Source: Nitrospira sp.
Lineage (GTDB): Bacteria; Nitrospirota; Nitrospiria; Nitrospirales; Nitrospiraceae
Assembly: GCA_005116955.1 (NCBI GenBank)
Contig: SWDI01000001.1
Coordinates: forward strand, 276,464 to 340,463
DNA length: 64,000 nt
Direction: 5' to 3'
Part shown: positions 9,253 to 17,611 of the stretch, one piece after another
How positions within the stretch are numbered: position 1 is the first letter of the stretch
How the letters are laid out: every line of letters begins with the position of its first letter
Program-made: the position numbers and the translations under genes
The notes under the pieces: generated by a model
Seen by the model: only the letters and a program-made list of their open reading frames with translations
What the model was told of the DNA's origin: nothing
The model's database searches: none

Positions 9253-9699
9253 ATGAAAAAGACGAAAAAGGCGAAGAGGGGTAAGGTCGTCAAAGTCAAA
9301 GACTTTGAGTCCATGACAGTCAGTCAGGTCATGGAGAAGGAAGTCCAGTCCGTTCGCCTGACGACGAAGGGAGATGTGATTGCGTCGCTCATGATCGAGG
9401 GCTTTGGGGCCGTCCCAGTCGTCGAGAATGGGCGCAAGTTGGCCGGTATCGTCAGCGAGCACGATTTGCTGGCGGCCGTCGACGATGGTCAGCGGCTTGG
9501 CGCGGTTTCGGCGAAAGATGTCATGACTTCCAACCCCTACTCAGTCAGGCCGGAAACGACGCTCGGAACGTTGGTCCATGTGCTGCGCGCAAGCGATCTG
9601 GTCCGCGTCCCTGTTGTGGATGACAAGGATAAACTGGTCGGCATCATCGCAAGACGCGATGTCTTGCGAACCTATCTCACCACTGGCGGCAAACGATAA
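9253..9699 (+). CDS. CBS-domain pair protein
   Basis: 148 residues. After a Lys-rich head (MKKTKKAKRGKVVKVKDFES) come two CBS domains: VSQVMEKEVQSVRLT...GAVPVVENGRKLAGIVSEHDLL and AKDVMTSNPYSVRPE...RVPVVDDKDKLVGIIARRDVL. Paired CBS domains form a Bateman module that binds adenosine nucleotides. No effector domain is attached, so it is a stand-alone sensor or regulator. The basic head could contact nucleic acid or membrane, but that is speculation. AAGGAGG precedes the ATG. The next CBS gene starts 14 bases after this stop, so they share an operon. Confidence 0.9.
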   Translation: MKKTKKAKRGKVVKVKDFESMTVSQVMEKEVQSVRLTTKGDVIASLMIEGFGAVPVVENGRKLAGIVSEHDLLAAVDDGQRLGAVSAKDVMTSNPYSVRPETTLGTLVHVLRASDLVRVPVVDDKDKLVGIIARRDVLRTYLTTGGKR

Positions 9700-9712
9700 T
9701 AGTGAGGAGTGT

Positions 9713-10147
9713 ATGAGACAAACCGAATTCTTCCTGAAGGCCTGCGATCCGAAGACCTTGACGGTGGGACAGCTGATGCAGGACGCCGTCTCACGATGCA
9801 GTTCGCGCACTGACGCCTCGACGATCGCCCACATGATGACCCATCGGAACTTTGGGAGTCTTCCAGTCGTGGACGAGAATGGCACCTTAGTTGGGATCGT
9901 GACGGAATACGATCTCCTCCAGGCCATGCTGGAGGGGCGTGATCTTCGAAAGGTTCTTGCCACGGAGATCATGTCGGCCCATCCCGTGACTGTGACAGAG
10001 GATCAAACCCTTGCCCAGGTGGCCGATCTATTCCAGGATCGTTATTTGACTCGTGTCCCGGTGGTTAGGAATAACAAGCTGGTGGGTATTTTGGCCAGAC
10101 GGGATTTGCTGTTCGGTTATATGAAGGCATCCCAGCACTGGTCCTGA
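9713..10147 (+). CDS. CBS-domain pair protein
   Basis: 144 residues from the ATG at 9713, which has GAGGAG about 6 bases upstream. Longer in-frame starts would overlap the preceding gene by more than 100 bases and are unlikely. The two CBS domains are VGQLMQDAVSRCSSRTDAS...FGSLPVVDENGTLVGIVTEYDLL and ATEIMSAHPVTVTEDQTL...RVPVVRNNKLVGILARRDLLFGY. It resembles the previous protein but lacks the Lys-rich head. The two could form a hetero-oligomeric nucleotide sensor. Confidence 0.9.
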   Translation: MRQTEFFLKACDPKTLTVGQLMQDAVSRCSSRTDASTIAHMMTHRNFGSLPVVDENGTLVGIVTEYDLLQAMLEGRDLRKVLATEIMSAHPVTVTEDQTLAQVADLFQDRYLTRVPVVRNNKLVGILARRDLLFGYMKASQHWS

Positions 10148-10158
10148 TTTTAAGAAGC

Positions 10159-10977
10159 GTGCAACTGAGGTGTCAATTCAAACGTCTGAGAACGCATCTG
10201 ATACTCGCGTCGACAATCATCCTTCTTTCCGCTGGCTCTGAGGCGGAATCGGCTCGAAAGTATCGGGATCTCTGCAGCATCATCTATCCAAGCGATGCGA
10301 CCATAGAATGGGAGTGCCGAACGCTCCGTGCGGGCGAATCGTTGGAGAAGCTTTTCGGCGAGCACTGGATCGGCGTGGTTCGGTTCAACCGCATCGACCG
10401 GCGCCATGCACAGGCTGGGCGGTCCATCAAAGTCCCCAAACAGCTTTATGATCTGCAAGCATTTACGCCACTACCCCTTTCTTATCCGTCTGCAGAATTG
10501 GACGAACAGTTCGTCCTGATTGATCTCTCTGAACAATTTCTCGGGGCCTATGAATATGGATCTCTTCGCTTTGCCATGCCCATTGCCTCTGGAGAGGTCA
10601 AGAATCCAACACCGGTGGGACAATTTCGTCTGACCGCTGCGCATCGGGCCCATGAATCCTGTCTCTATATGATTGAAGGTACGAACCGACCTTATCCAAT
10701 GAGCTATGCACTCAGGTTTTATATCAATCGCGAAGGTGTGTCCTACTGGATTCATGGGCGAGATATGCCAGGCTACCCGGCCTCGCACGGCTGCATCGGT
10801 CTCTACGATGAACCGATGCAAAAGGAGCAGTATGGCATTCCAAACGAGCCTGAACTGAATGACGCGAAGCGACTGTTTGAATGGGTGCTCGGCGGGGAAG
10901 CCGAGTATGACCAAGTGATTCCACTCCCGAATGGGCCAAGGGTTCATATCATCGGTCGGGTGCCGAGACAGCAGTAA
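10159..10977 (+). CDS. L,D-transpeptidase (YkuD domain), exported
   Basis: 272 residues from a GTG start 11 bases after the CBS stop. An N-terminal basic and hydrophobic segment (RTHLILASTIILLSAGSEAE) acts as signal peptide or anchor. Residues of about 110-235 are the YkuD catalytic domain with IHGRDMPGYPASHGCIGLYD. Cys212 in SHGCIG is the expected nucleophile and the His of IHG its partner. The family makes 3-3 crosslinks in peptidoglycan or attaches proteins to it. The region before the catalytic domain (KVPKQLYDLQ) looks like a degenerate LysM-like segment. The C-terminal tail (IPLPNGPRVHIIGRVPRQQ) recurs in a gene fragment at 13600-13698. Confidence 0.88.
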   Translation: MQLRCQFKRLRTHLILASTIILLSAGSEAESARKYRDLCSIIYPSDATIEWECRTLRAGESLEKLFGEHWIGVVRFNRIDRRHAQAGRSIKVPKQLYDLQAFTPLPLSYPSAELDEQFVLIDLSEQFLGAYEYGSLRFAMPIASGEVKNPTPVGQFRLTAAHRAHESCLYMIEGTNRPYPMSYALRFYINREGVSYWIHGRDMPGYPASHGCIGLYDEPMQKEQYGIPNEPELNDAKRLFEWVLGGEAEYDQVIPLPNGPRVHIIGRVPRQQ

Positions 10978-11067
10978 GCCCAAGGTGGCAAGAATGTACT
11001 GGCGCCAACGTGGAGTGCACAAGTTTTGCGAGAGACGCTCGATGAGTTGCCAGCCAAGGAGGCTCTG

Positions 11068-12084
11068 ATGACACCTATGACATCCGTACAGATTACGGCG
11101 CCAGGAGGCCCGTTCAAGATCACCCACAGTCCGGTGCCGGAACCCAAACCCAACACCGTTCGCATTAAAGTGCAAGCCTGTGGGATTTGCCATAGTGACA
11201 TGTTTGTCAAAGAAGGCCATTGGCCAGGACTCCACTATCCGCGCGTCACGGGCCATGAGGTGGCGGGAGTGATCGATGCGGTAGGTGCCGGAGTGGTGGC
11301 CTGGGAGAAAGGCCAGCGTGTCGGGGTGGGGTGGCATGGGGGGCATTGTGGCCGATGTGCCCCGTGCCATCGCGGCGATTTTTTCGGTTGTCGGAAGTTC
11401 CTGGTGACAGGCTTCCATGAGGATGGAGGCTATGCGGAGTACTTGATTGCGCGCACCGAGGCGCTGGCGGCAATCCCTGATGCGCTGACACCCACAGAAG
11501 CCGCGCCGATTCTCTGCGCTGGGATCACGACGTTCAACAGCTTGCGGCACAGCGGAGCCAAGGCCGGTGATCTGGTGGCTGTCCAGGGAGTGGGCGGTCT
11601 CGGCCATCTTGGTGTGCAGTTTGCCAACAAGATGGGCTTTCGCACGGTGGCTATTGGGCGAGGCCAGGACAAAGCCGCGCTCGCCTTGAAGTTGGGAGCC
11701 GAGCGCTACTTGGATGCCGAAACAACTGATCCGGCGAAGGAACTGGCGAGTCTCGGTGGAGCAGCCGTGATTCTGGCAACGGCGCCGAGCGGCAAAGCCA
11801 TGTCGGACATGATCGACGGCTTGGGGGTCGGCGGCAAGCTTGTTGTCCTTGGAGTGTCGACTGATCCCATGACCGTGACACCGATTCAACTGATCAGCGC
11901 GCGCCGGACGATTCAGGGATGGCCGTCAGGCACTGCGCGCGATTCCGAGGATGCCCTCAATTTTTGTGCCCTGACCGGTATCCGTCCGATGGTGGAGACG
12001 TTCCCGCTGGAACAGGCAGCGGCAGCCTACGATCGTATGTTGAGCGGAAAGGCCCGCTGTCGCGTGGTGCTGACCATGAGGTAA
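11068..12084 (+). CDS. Zinc-dependent alcohol dehydrogenase (MDR family)
   Basis: 338 residues from the ATG at 11068, chosen because AAGGAGGC lies 4-11 bases upstream. Catalytic zinc ligands are visible in CGICHSD and in GHE of RVTGHEVAG. The structural zinc motif is complete (C-x2-C-x2-C-x7-C in GHCGRCAPCHRGDFFGC). The Rossmann fold carries VGGLGHLGVQFA, and no charged residue clearly fixes NAD or NADP. This is the cinnamyl-alcohol-dehydrogenase/AdhP-like branch that interconverts alcohols and aldehydes. The preceding gene ends 90 bases upstream, so it may have its own promoter. Substrate is not predictable. Confidence 0.92.
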   Translation: MTPMTSVQITAPGGPFKITHSPVPEPKPNTVRIKVQACGICHSDMFVKEGHWPGLHYPRVTGHEVAGVIDAVGAGVVAWEKGQRVGVGWHGGHCGRCAPCHRGDFFGCRKFLVTGFHEDGGYAEYLIARTEALAAIPDALTPTEAAPILCAGITTFNSLRHSGAKAGDLVAVQGVGGLGHLGVQFANKMGFRTVAIGRGQDKAALALKLGAERYLDAETTDPAKELASLGGAAVILATAPSGKAMSDMIDGLGVGGKLVVLGVSTDPMTVTPIQLISARRTIQGWPSGTARDSEDALNFCALTGIRPMVETFPLEQAAAAYDRMLSGKARCRVVLTMR

Positions 12085-12135
12085 CGAGTTCTTATTGTGG
12101 CACATGTAAGCGGTCCGATAACCAGGAGGAATGCG

Positions 12136-12393
12136 ATGCCTATCAAGAAGAAGACTCGGAGTCCGAAGAGACGACGCCCACCCCGCGGGCGCGCGACGAA
12201 GGCTACGGCAAGGAACAGGACGGAATCCGGACTCAGCCTCCGGTTGGACGAGTTGACGGAGCGGATCGATATTGTGCTGCCGGAGGTGACGGCGCGGGTT
12301 GCGGCGTTGGAGCATCTGCTGCTGGAGCTGAAGCTGTGCAGTCACGACGACCTGCGTCGCGCGCGGCAGTTTGTGCGCGAACAGGAGGCGTAA
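12136..12393 (+). CDS. Small basic protein of unknown function
   Basis: 85 residues. The ATG at 12136 has AGGAGGA upstream. The first 30 residues are strongly basic and rich in Lys, Arg and Pro (MPIKKKTRSPKRRRPPRGRA). The rest is predicted helical and leucine-rich (LRLDELTERIDIVLPEVTARVAALEHLLLE) and could form a coiled coil, ending in HDDLRRARQFVREQEA. A basic head plus coiled coil suggests a nucleic-acid or partner-binding protein, but I recognise no family. Confidence 0.65.
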   Translation: MPIKKKTRSPKRRRPPRGRATKATARNRTESGLSLRLDELTERIDIVLPEVTARVAALEHLLLELKLCSHDDLRRARQFVREQEA

Positions 12394-12672
12394 GGGACCA
12401 CGAGTGATCGGGCCCCTGTAGAGCTGATAGTCGATGACGGCACATCGGCCAGAGGCAAGGGGCGGCGGGGCAGCAGGTGAGGAGAGCCGACTCCATGTGT
12501 ATGCGGGATCCGTGCGTGAACACAGAACCCGGTCTAAGACACACTCAAGACCATGGTTTTGTTCCTCCTAGGACAGACGTGCTAAGCTGATGCCGCGTGT
12601 CGGCATAGCGTTCTGATGTGTCTTGTAGACCCAGCCGATACACTCCACGCGTGAATGAAAGGACAGATATCG
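12394..12672. other. groES upstream region with small inverted repeat
   Basis: About 280 bases with no gene. An inverted repeat at 12586-12609 (ATGCCG, loop CGTGT, CGGCAT, extended by GCT/AGC with a bulged G) lies about 65 bases before the groES start. I see no CIRCE element (TTAGCACTC-N9-GAGTGCTAA), so HrcA control is not supported. Confidence 0.35.
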
Positions 12673-12987
12673 ATGAACTTACAACCATTGCACGATTGGG
12701 TCTTGATCCGGACCGGCGAACCGAGCGAGAAGAGCACCGGCGGCATTATCATCCCGGACAGCGCGCAAGAGAAGCCGCAGGAAGGAGAGGTCCTTGCCGT
12801 GGGGGCTGGCCGCTTTGTCGAGGACAAGGATTCGAAGGACAAGGTCAAGAAGAAGACCTTTGTGAAGACCACCCTCAAGCCGGGCGAACGTATCCTGTAC
12901 GAAAAACACGCCGCCAGAGAAGTGGAGGGCGACGAGGAAGCGTTGGTGCTCGTGCGTGAAGAGGATGTCTTGGGCTATCTTCTGTAA
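12673..12987 (+). CDS. groS: Co-chaperonin GroES (Hsp10), unlinked to groEL
   Basis: 104 residues from the ATG at 12673, preceded by GAAAGGAC. Hallmarks: N-terminal LQPLHDWVLIR, the mobile loop STGGIIIPDSAQEKPQEGEVLAVG and C-terminal EEALVLVREEDVLGYLL. These match the GroES family that caps GroEL. The middle carries an expanded Lys-rich segment (DSKDKVKKKTFVKTTLKPGERILYEK), slightly longer than in common GroES. No groEL lies beside it, so this may be an additional or specialised copy; canonical groES is normally followed by groEL. Confidence 0.9.
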   Translation: MNLQPLHDWVLIRTGEPSEKSTGGIIIPDSAQEKPQEGEVLAVGAGRFVEDKDSKDKVKKKTFVKTTLKPGERILYEKHAAREVEGDEEALVLVREEDVLGYLL

Positions 12988-13188
12988 TTGGCATGCTTCA
13001 CAGAAAGACGAGGGCACTCACATCTGGGCCTGACTTCACCCCCGGACATCTGACGCTGACCCCGATTTCTTCCTCGTCGTTTGAGCACGGCATGCGCTGT
13101 CAGAACGTGGCCGAACACCATAGCCTGGCGGAAGACCGCCCTATCAAGGACCGACCGGTCAACGGCACAACGGTCTAGGAGAACGATC

Positions 13189-13500
13189 ATGAAGATGCTG
13201 CAGGTTGTCTGTGGGGAGAAACTTGAAGTGGAGATCCTCGCCCTGTTTCAGAACCTGGGGATCAAGGGCTATACGATGATCAAGGGTGTGGGAGGCAGTG
13301 GGCAGACCGGGACGGTCTCCGGAACCGGTGGCTCGATCGATCGCAATACGTTGTTCATGGTCGCGCTCGAAGATGATCACATTCACATGACACAGGTGCT
13401 GAACGCCGTGAAAGAGATCCATGGCAGGCATATTCACGGATACCGTGGCCTTGAAATCCCGCTCAAGGTCTTTCTGCAGCCCTGCGAAGTCATCCTGTAA
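13189..13500 (+). CDS. P-II-like small signalling protein (paralogue of 15893-16216)
   Basis: 103 residues from the ATG at 13189 (ctaggagaacgatc upstream). The ferredoxin-like pattern of the P-II/CutA superfamily is visible: MKMLQVVCGEKLEVEILALF strand-helix, IKGYTMIKGVGGSG in place of the T-loop region, FMVALEDDHIHMTQVLNAVKE, and the end IPLKVFLQPCEVIL. Classical GlnB signatures for uridylylation are absent, so it is a P-II-like protein. A paralogue lies inverted at 15893-16216, and the two enclose two transporter genes. Such proteins usually gate a neighbouring transporter by binding nucleotide or metal (established for GlnK and SbtB), so control of the BASS or VIT transporter is a reasonable inference. 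Confidence 0.8.
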   Translation: MKMLQVVCGEKLEVEILALFQNLGIKGYTMIKGVGGSGQTGTVSGTGGSIDRNTLFMVALEDDHIHMTQVLNAVKEIHGRHIHGYRGLEIPLKVFLQPCEVIL

Positions 13501-13599
13501 CGAGGTGAGACTCGAATCCTGGGTCGACATGGGCATGGAAAAGTGGAGTGGAAGCCCGCCGCCAGACCATCCACATAACAGCGTGCCACCGAGGCTCTG

Positions 13600-13698
13600 A
13601 ACACTCAATACATTCTAGGTGCCGAAGTGAAGGATGACAGAATGATCCCGCTGCCGAACGGGCCCAAAGTCCACATCATCGGCCAGGCGCCACGATAG
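13600..13698 (+). pseudogene. 3' fragment of an L,D-transpeptidase gene
   Basis: In one frame this stretch reads YILGAEVKDDRMIPLPNG then PKVHIIGQAPR and a stop. It matches the C-terminal tail of the L,D-transpeptidase at 10159-10977 (WVLGGEAEYDQVIPLPNG, PRVHIIGRVPRQQ). The catalytic part is absent and there is no start codon in context. It is the relic of a duplicated or rearranged copy. Confidence 0.75.
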
Positions 13699-13733
13699 TG
13701 CATGTCTGAGCCAACCTGATACCGAAATACATC

Positions 13734-14795
13734 ATGGATAGCCGCAACCTCACGTTTCGCTCTTTGTCCCAGTTCATCCATCATCACCTGCTCTGGTTTT
13801 TGATCGGCGTCTACACCCTCTCTGCCATCTGGCCAACCGCCGGCCTCTGGATTCGAAACGTCAGTTTCGGCGATCTTCGAGTCGTCAATGAGACCCTGCA
13901 TATTTCTCTCCTCCTGCTCTTGCTGGCCACCTTGATGTTCAATGCAGGGTTGGGGGTCAAGACTGCGCACCTCAGATCATTGGCCAAGAAGACAGGGGTC
14001 TTGTTTGCGGGGCTCACCGCCAATCTCATCATCCCCATGGCCTATATTTTTCTGATCACCCTTATTATGCGGCTGTGGTATGAGCCGGAGGAAGCCCAAC
14101 ACATCCTCGTCGGGTTGGCGTTGGTGGCTGCCATGCCGATAGCCGGGGCCTCCACCGCCTGGGCACAAAACTCCAATGGAAATCTAGCGCTGAGCTTAGG
14201 GTTAGTCCTCGCCTCGACCATCCTCAGCCCTATCCTGACGCCTATCGCCCTGTATACGTTCGGGGAGATGGCTACGGAGGAATATGAGGCGGTCATACAT
14301 ACACTCGCTGCGTATGGATCAGGAGCGTTCCTGGGGCTCTGGATCGTATTGCCCTCTCTGCTGGGCCTTGCGGTGCGCTTCGTGGCGCCTGAAGCCCAAC
14401 TGACGGCCATCATGCCGTTCATCAAACTGATCAATGCAGTTGTCTTGTTGCTGCTGAACTATTCGAACGGATCGGTATCCCTTCCTCAAGCCATCGCGGA
14501 CCGAGATTATGACTTTCTGGCGGTGACGCTGGCCATCACTGCGGGCCTCTGTGTCACGGCCTTTTCCTCTGGTTATGGGTTGAGTCGATTGTTCAAGGTC
14601 GATGATGCTGATCGCGTCTCGCTCATGTATGGATTGGGGATGAATAACAACGGGACCGGGCTGGTCTTGGCCTCTCTTGTGCTTGGCTCGTATCCACGAG
14701 TCATGGTCCCCATCATTCTGTACAACCTGGTGCAGCATCTCGTGGCAGGAGGCGTGCATGAAGTACAGGCCGGACCATTGGGAAGCAATAGATAG
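13734..14795 (+). CDS. BASS-family (bile acid:sodium symporter-like) transporter
   Basis: 353 residues with 9-10 hydrophobic helices. Family signatures: LMFNAGLGV after helix 2, MPIAGASTAWAQNSNGNLALSLGLVLASTILSPILTP, and near the C-terminus YGLGMNNNGTGLVLAS, corresponding to the crossover helices and Na+ site of BASS transporters. BASS proteins carry organic anions such as bile acids, pyruvate or pantoate with Na+; ArsB/Acr3 exporters are related. The substrate here is unknown. It lies 230 bases after one P-II-like gene with the transpeptidase fragment between. The ATG at 13734 has only a weak ribosome-binding site. Confidence 0.85.
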   Translation: MDSRNLTFRSLSQFIHHHLLWFLIGVYTLSAIWPTAGLWIRNVSFGDLRVVNETLHISLLLLLLATLMFNAGLGVKTAHLRSLAKKTGVLFAGLTANLIIPMAYIFLITLIMRLWYEPEEAQHILVGLALVAAMPIAGASTAWAQNSNGNLALSLGLVLASTILSPILTPIALYTFGEMATEEYEAVIHTLAAYGSGAFLGLWIVLPSLLGLAVRFVAPEAQLTAIMPFIKLINAVVLLLLNYSNGSVSLPQAIADRDYDFLAVTLAITAGLCVTAFSSGYGLSRLFKVDDADRVSLMYGLGMNNNGTGLVLASLVLGSYPRVMVPIILYNLVQHLVAGGVHEVQAGPLGSNR

Positions 14796-14949
14796 CAAGG
14801 ACACTGAGGGAACTAACAGATCAGAAACTTTCATTGCCTTCGGCTTCAGCGGGAGATTCCGACTAAGGCACCCGCATGGGTCAGACCTCCGCCATCTGTT
14901 GAACATGGCTTCCAGTGCCGTATTTTTCTTCGAATAGGAGTGGCAGGGA

Positions 14950-15639
14950 TCAGGCAGGAACCCCAAATAAAGCTCCAACCCCAGCGGTCACGGCCATAGC
15001 CAAGGCGCCCCAAATGGTCACCCGCGCGGCAGCGGTCATCACGGAAGCCCCTCCGACGCGCGCCGCCAGGGAACCTAAGAGAGCAAGAAATACGATCGAG
15101 CTTCCAGAAACAGCCCACATCAGCGCAGAGACGGGCACCAACAGAACTACCAGGAGAGGGAGGGCCGCACCAACGGAAAATGTGACAGCCGAAGCCAGTG
15201 CGGCTTGAACCGGTCGTGCGGTGACGATGTCGGATATGCCCAGCTCGTCACGCCCATGCGCGCCGAGTGCATCATGTGCCATCAACTGGGTTGCGACGTT
15301 GGATGCGAGTTCTGCATCGAGCCCACGTGCAACGTAAATCGCGGTCATTTCCCGGTGTTCTTGCACCGGGTTTGCTGCTAACTCTTTGCGCTCCCGATCT
15401 AGATCCGCGCGCTCGGTGTCGGCTTGCGAACTCACCGAAACATACTCACCAGCAGCCATTGCCATGGCACCAGCCACAAGACCGGCCACGCCCGCGGTCA
15501 TAATACTCGTTGAACTCGCACCTGCCGCCGCGATGCCTAAGACGAGACTCGCCGTGGAAACAAGACCGTCATTGGCGCCAAGAACAGCCGCACGGAGCCA
15601 TCCAATGCGGCGTATGGTATGTGTTTCAAAGTGCGGCAT
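14950..15639 (-). CDS. VIT1/CCC1-family iron/manganese transporter
   Basis: 229 residues. N-terminal signature RIGWLRAAVLGANDGLVSTASLVLG, then AGLVAGAMAMAAGEYVSVSSQADTERAD, a cytoplasmic segment with conserved acidic residues (REMTAIYVARGLDAELASNVATQLM), and three C-terminal helices. The family transports Fe2+ or Mn2+ out of the cytoplasm by H+ antiport. It faces the BASS gene convergently. The inverted P-II-like gene lies upstream on the same strand, about 250 bases away, so the pair could be co-transcribed. Confidence 0.92.
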   Translation of the reverse strand: MPHFETHTIRRIGWLRAAVLGANDGLVSTASLVLGIAAAGASSTSIMTAGVAGLVAGAMAMAAGEYVSVSSQADTERADLDRERKELAANPVQEHREMTAIYVARGLDAELASNVATQLMAHDALGAHGRDELGISDIVTARPVQAALASAVTFSVGAALPLLVVLLVPVSALMWAVSGSSIVFLALLGSLAARVGGASVMTAAARVTIWGALAMAVTAGVGALFGVPA

Positions 15640-15892
15640 GGCAGCGGTTTACGAGTCAGTCAGCGGTGGCCAACACGGGAAACTTCGCGAGGTAGTCTCA
15701 CGGGTCTAATAGGGACAAGTCTACTGCAAAATCGTAGATGGGGCCATCGATCCGGAGATGATACGGGGAGTGCATGTGAGAGGGGAGAGAGCAGAGCGAA
15801 TGATGGAACTTGAGAGATCAGACCTCTCTTGTTACTCACGGAAAGAATGGACGGGTTAGAACGTGGGGATCAAACAAACAGGAATACGAGTT

Positions 15893-16216
15893 CTAAATGA
15901 TGATCTCGCAGGGTTGTAGAAAGACTTTCAGTGGGATTTCGCGGTCATCATGCCCTTGAATATGTTGAGCGCGAAGCTCCTTGAGCGCGGCCACAATCTG
16001 TGGCAGAAACGTGGCCTCATATCCGAGTGCGACCATGAAGAGGGTATTGGTCTGAGCGTTGTGATCGGCTGAGTGGTTGGCATCGGGGACGGTCCCAGTT
16101 ACACCACTACCTCCCACGCCTGAGATCACCGTGTATCCTTTGATCCCTACCTTCTTAAACATGGCCAAGATTTCGCTCTCTAAGCTCTTCCCACAAACAA
16201 TGTGAAGCATCTTCAT
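15893..16216 (-). CDS. P-II-like small signalling protein (paralogue of 13189-13500)
   Basis: 107 residues, clearly homologous to the P-II-like protein at 13189: MKMLHIVCGKSLESEILAMF, GIKGYTVISGVGGSGVTGTV and IPLKVFLQPCEIII. It differs in the middle, where HSADHNAQTN is inserted before LFMVALG, in the region equivalent to the ligand loop. That may alter ligand choice. The gene points leftward toward the VIT transporter and mirrors the first copy. The ATG at 16216 has a modest ribosome-binding site (aagggaactctc). Confidence 0.82.
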   Translation of the reverse strand: MKMLHIVCGKSLESEILAMFKKVGIKGYTVISGVGGSGVTGTVPDANHSADHNAQTNTLFMVALGYEATFLPQIVAALKELRAQHIQGHDDREIPLKVFLQPCEIII

Positions 16217-16705
16217 GAGAGTTCCCTTCGACGTTGTGATTGTGGTCAGAGAAATCCTGTAGGTAGCGTATCACAGGGGGAAATCCCTCACAAATGCTGT
16301 GTCATATCGTGCGGTGGAGCAGACAAGACATTCCCATTTCCCGGGGGCTGCTAAGAATCTACGTCTAGAAACACGGAACAAACAAGGGCTTTGAACCGCT
16401 TGAGCTTCCACCCTGCGTTCTAAGAAATCGCAGGTTAATCACCTTTCGTTGACTCTCAGCACTACCTATTCAAAGGAGAGCTTTTCCTCTGTCTATACGC
16501 TTTGTTCCCAAAGAAAGATGGGAACCATGCTCAACGCTGGAGAATGAAGATTCCAAGTACATTCTCTATTCGTACCATCAGAGGCAGGTTTACTTTGACG
16601 AAATAACACCACCGTGTAATCATTGCCCTCGTGTTTCATTGTTGTGGGATTCAGTCTCTGAAGGTCAAAACGGTGATGCTATGATATTGGGAACCTATAT
16701 AGACC
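16217..16705. other. Intergenic region without recognisable gene
   Basis: About 490 bases, visibly more AT-rich than its surroundings, between divergent genes. I found no convincing open frame, RNA gene or long repeat. It should contain the promoters of the P-II-like gene and the lipoprotein gene. Confidence 0.4.
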
Positions 16706-17323
16706 ATGTCTAGCAGCAACGCAGTGCGGGCGGTTTGGATGGGCATAACAGCGCCTATGCTGATTCTGCTTCTCAACGGGTGCATCATCACTTCCAGCCG
16801 TCCCTTACCAAATGAAGTCGCGTTGACTCCGTCACCAAAAGGCAATGAAGTCGTCCGTTTTGCTTTTCATCCAGAAGAGGTGTCTCAAGAGAAACAATCT
16901 GGTAAATCGCCAATGGGAGTCATTCCCATCGAACCCGACCTACTCCAGCGATATCTTGAGAAATACTCTTCATTTGCCTCCGCAGTTATCTCGTCAACCA
17001 CACCGCCAAAAGGGACCTATATTGTGTTGACCAAGATAGCGCAACCTTCTCAATTCCCGAGCATGGTCTCATGCGCACTGCCCTTGTTCACACTCTTCAC
17101 CCTGCCTTGTTATCAGGAAAAAGTTGTCGCCTTGCGATATGACATCCACTTGGACGACCGCTTTCAAAAGAATTATTCCTATGATGTAATTACACGAGAG
17201 TTGATGTGGTGGGGTGTGCTTCCGGTGTTTTGGCTCAACTGGATGACAACCAATTATGTAGAGTCATGCGAAAGCATCACGAGTCGCTTCATCACCGATG
17301 CACGCCGGGACGGCTACCTTTAA
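16706..17323 (+). CDS. Predicted lipoprotein of unknown function
   Basis: 205 residues with a type II signal peptide: hydrophobic APMLILLLNGC with the lipobox Cys at residue 26. The mature part has no recognised domain. It contains SPMGVIPIEPDLLQRYLEKYSSF, a Cys pair (VSCALPLF, TLPCYQEK) that could form a disulphide, and two hydrophobic stretches that might insert in membrane. The gene is more AT-rich than its neighbours, consistent with acquisition or relaxed selection. No operon partner is evident. Confidence 0.7.
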   Translation: MSSSNAVRAVWMGITAPMLILLLNGCIITSSRPLPNEVALTPSPKGNEVVRFAFHPEEVSQEKQSGKSPMGVIPIEPDLLQRYLEKYSSFASAVISSTTPPKGTYIVLTKIAQPSQFPSMVSCALPLFTLFTLPCYQEKVVALRYDIHLDDRFQKNYSYDVITRELMWWGVLPVFWLNWMTTNYVESCESITSRFITDARRDGYL

Positions 17324-17611
17324 GTCTGCCTGCCATGGGATACGACGCTTATTTCGTTAATCCTCACCACTTTGCGGAATCGTTTTGTCTGTATTAGCTA
17401 AAGCATCATCTGCTACCACGCTGCTACCAGGACAGGACAAACTGGTCCCATCTCGCCCCATGTCGGGGGAGTCGGGGTTTGTTGATTCTTGCGGAGTTAG
17501 ATTGTCAGAGGGAGGATCAGGTAGAGTTTGTAAACCGCAGGTCGCACGATTCATGTAGCCCCCCTCACCTGGCCCTTGACTCATCAAGATTCATTGTTAT
17601 ATGTTTTGGTC

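Noticed and set aside
10471-11889. Long minus-strand frame (472 codons) opposite the L,D-transpeptidase and alcohol dehydrogenase genes
   Set aside because: It runs antisense to two confidently identified genes and has no homology-like motifs.
12394-12672. CIRCE operator for groES
   Set aside because: No TTAGCACTC-N9-GAGTGCTAA found; only a short unrelated inverted repeat.
13734-14795. SbtA-type bicarbonate transporter because of the neighbouring P-II-like gene
   Set aside because: The motifs (MPIAGASTAW, NNNGTGL) fit BASS transporters; SbtA features were not seen.
16217-16705. Possible tRNA or attachment site in the AT-rich gap
   Set aside because: No cloverleaf, T-loop GTTCGAATC or direct repeat pair found.
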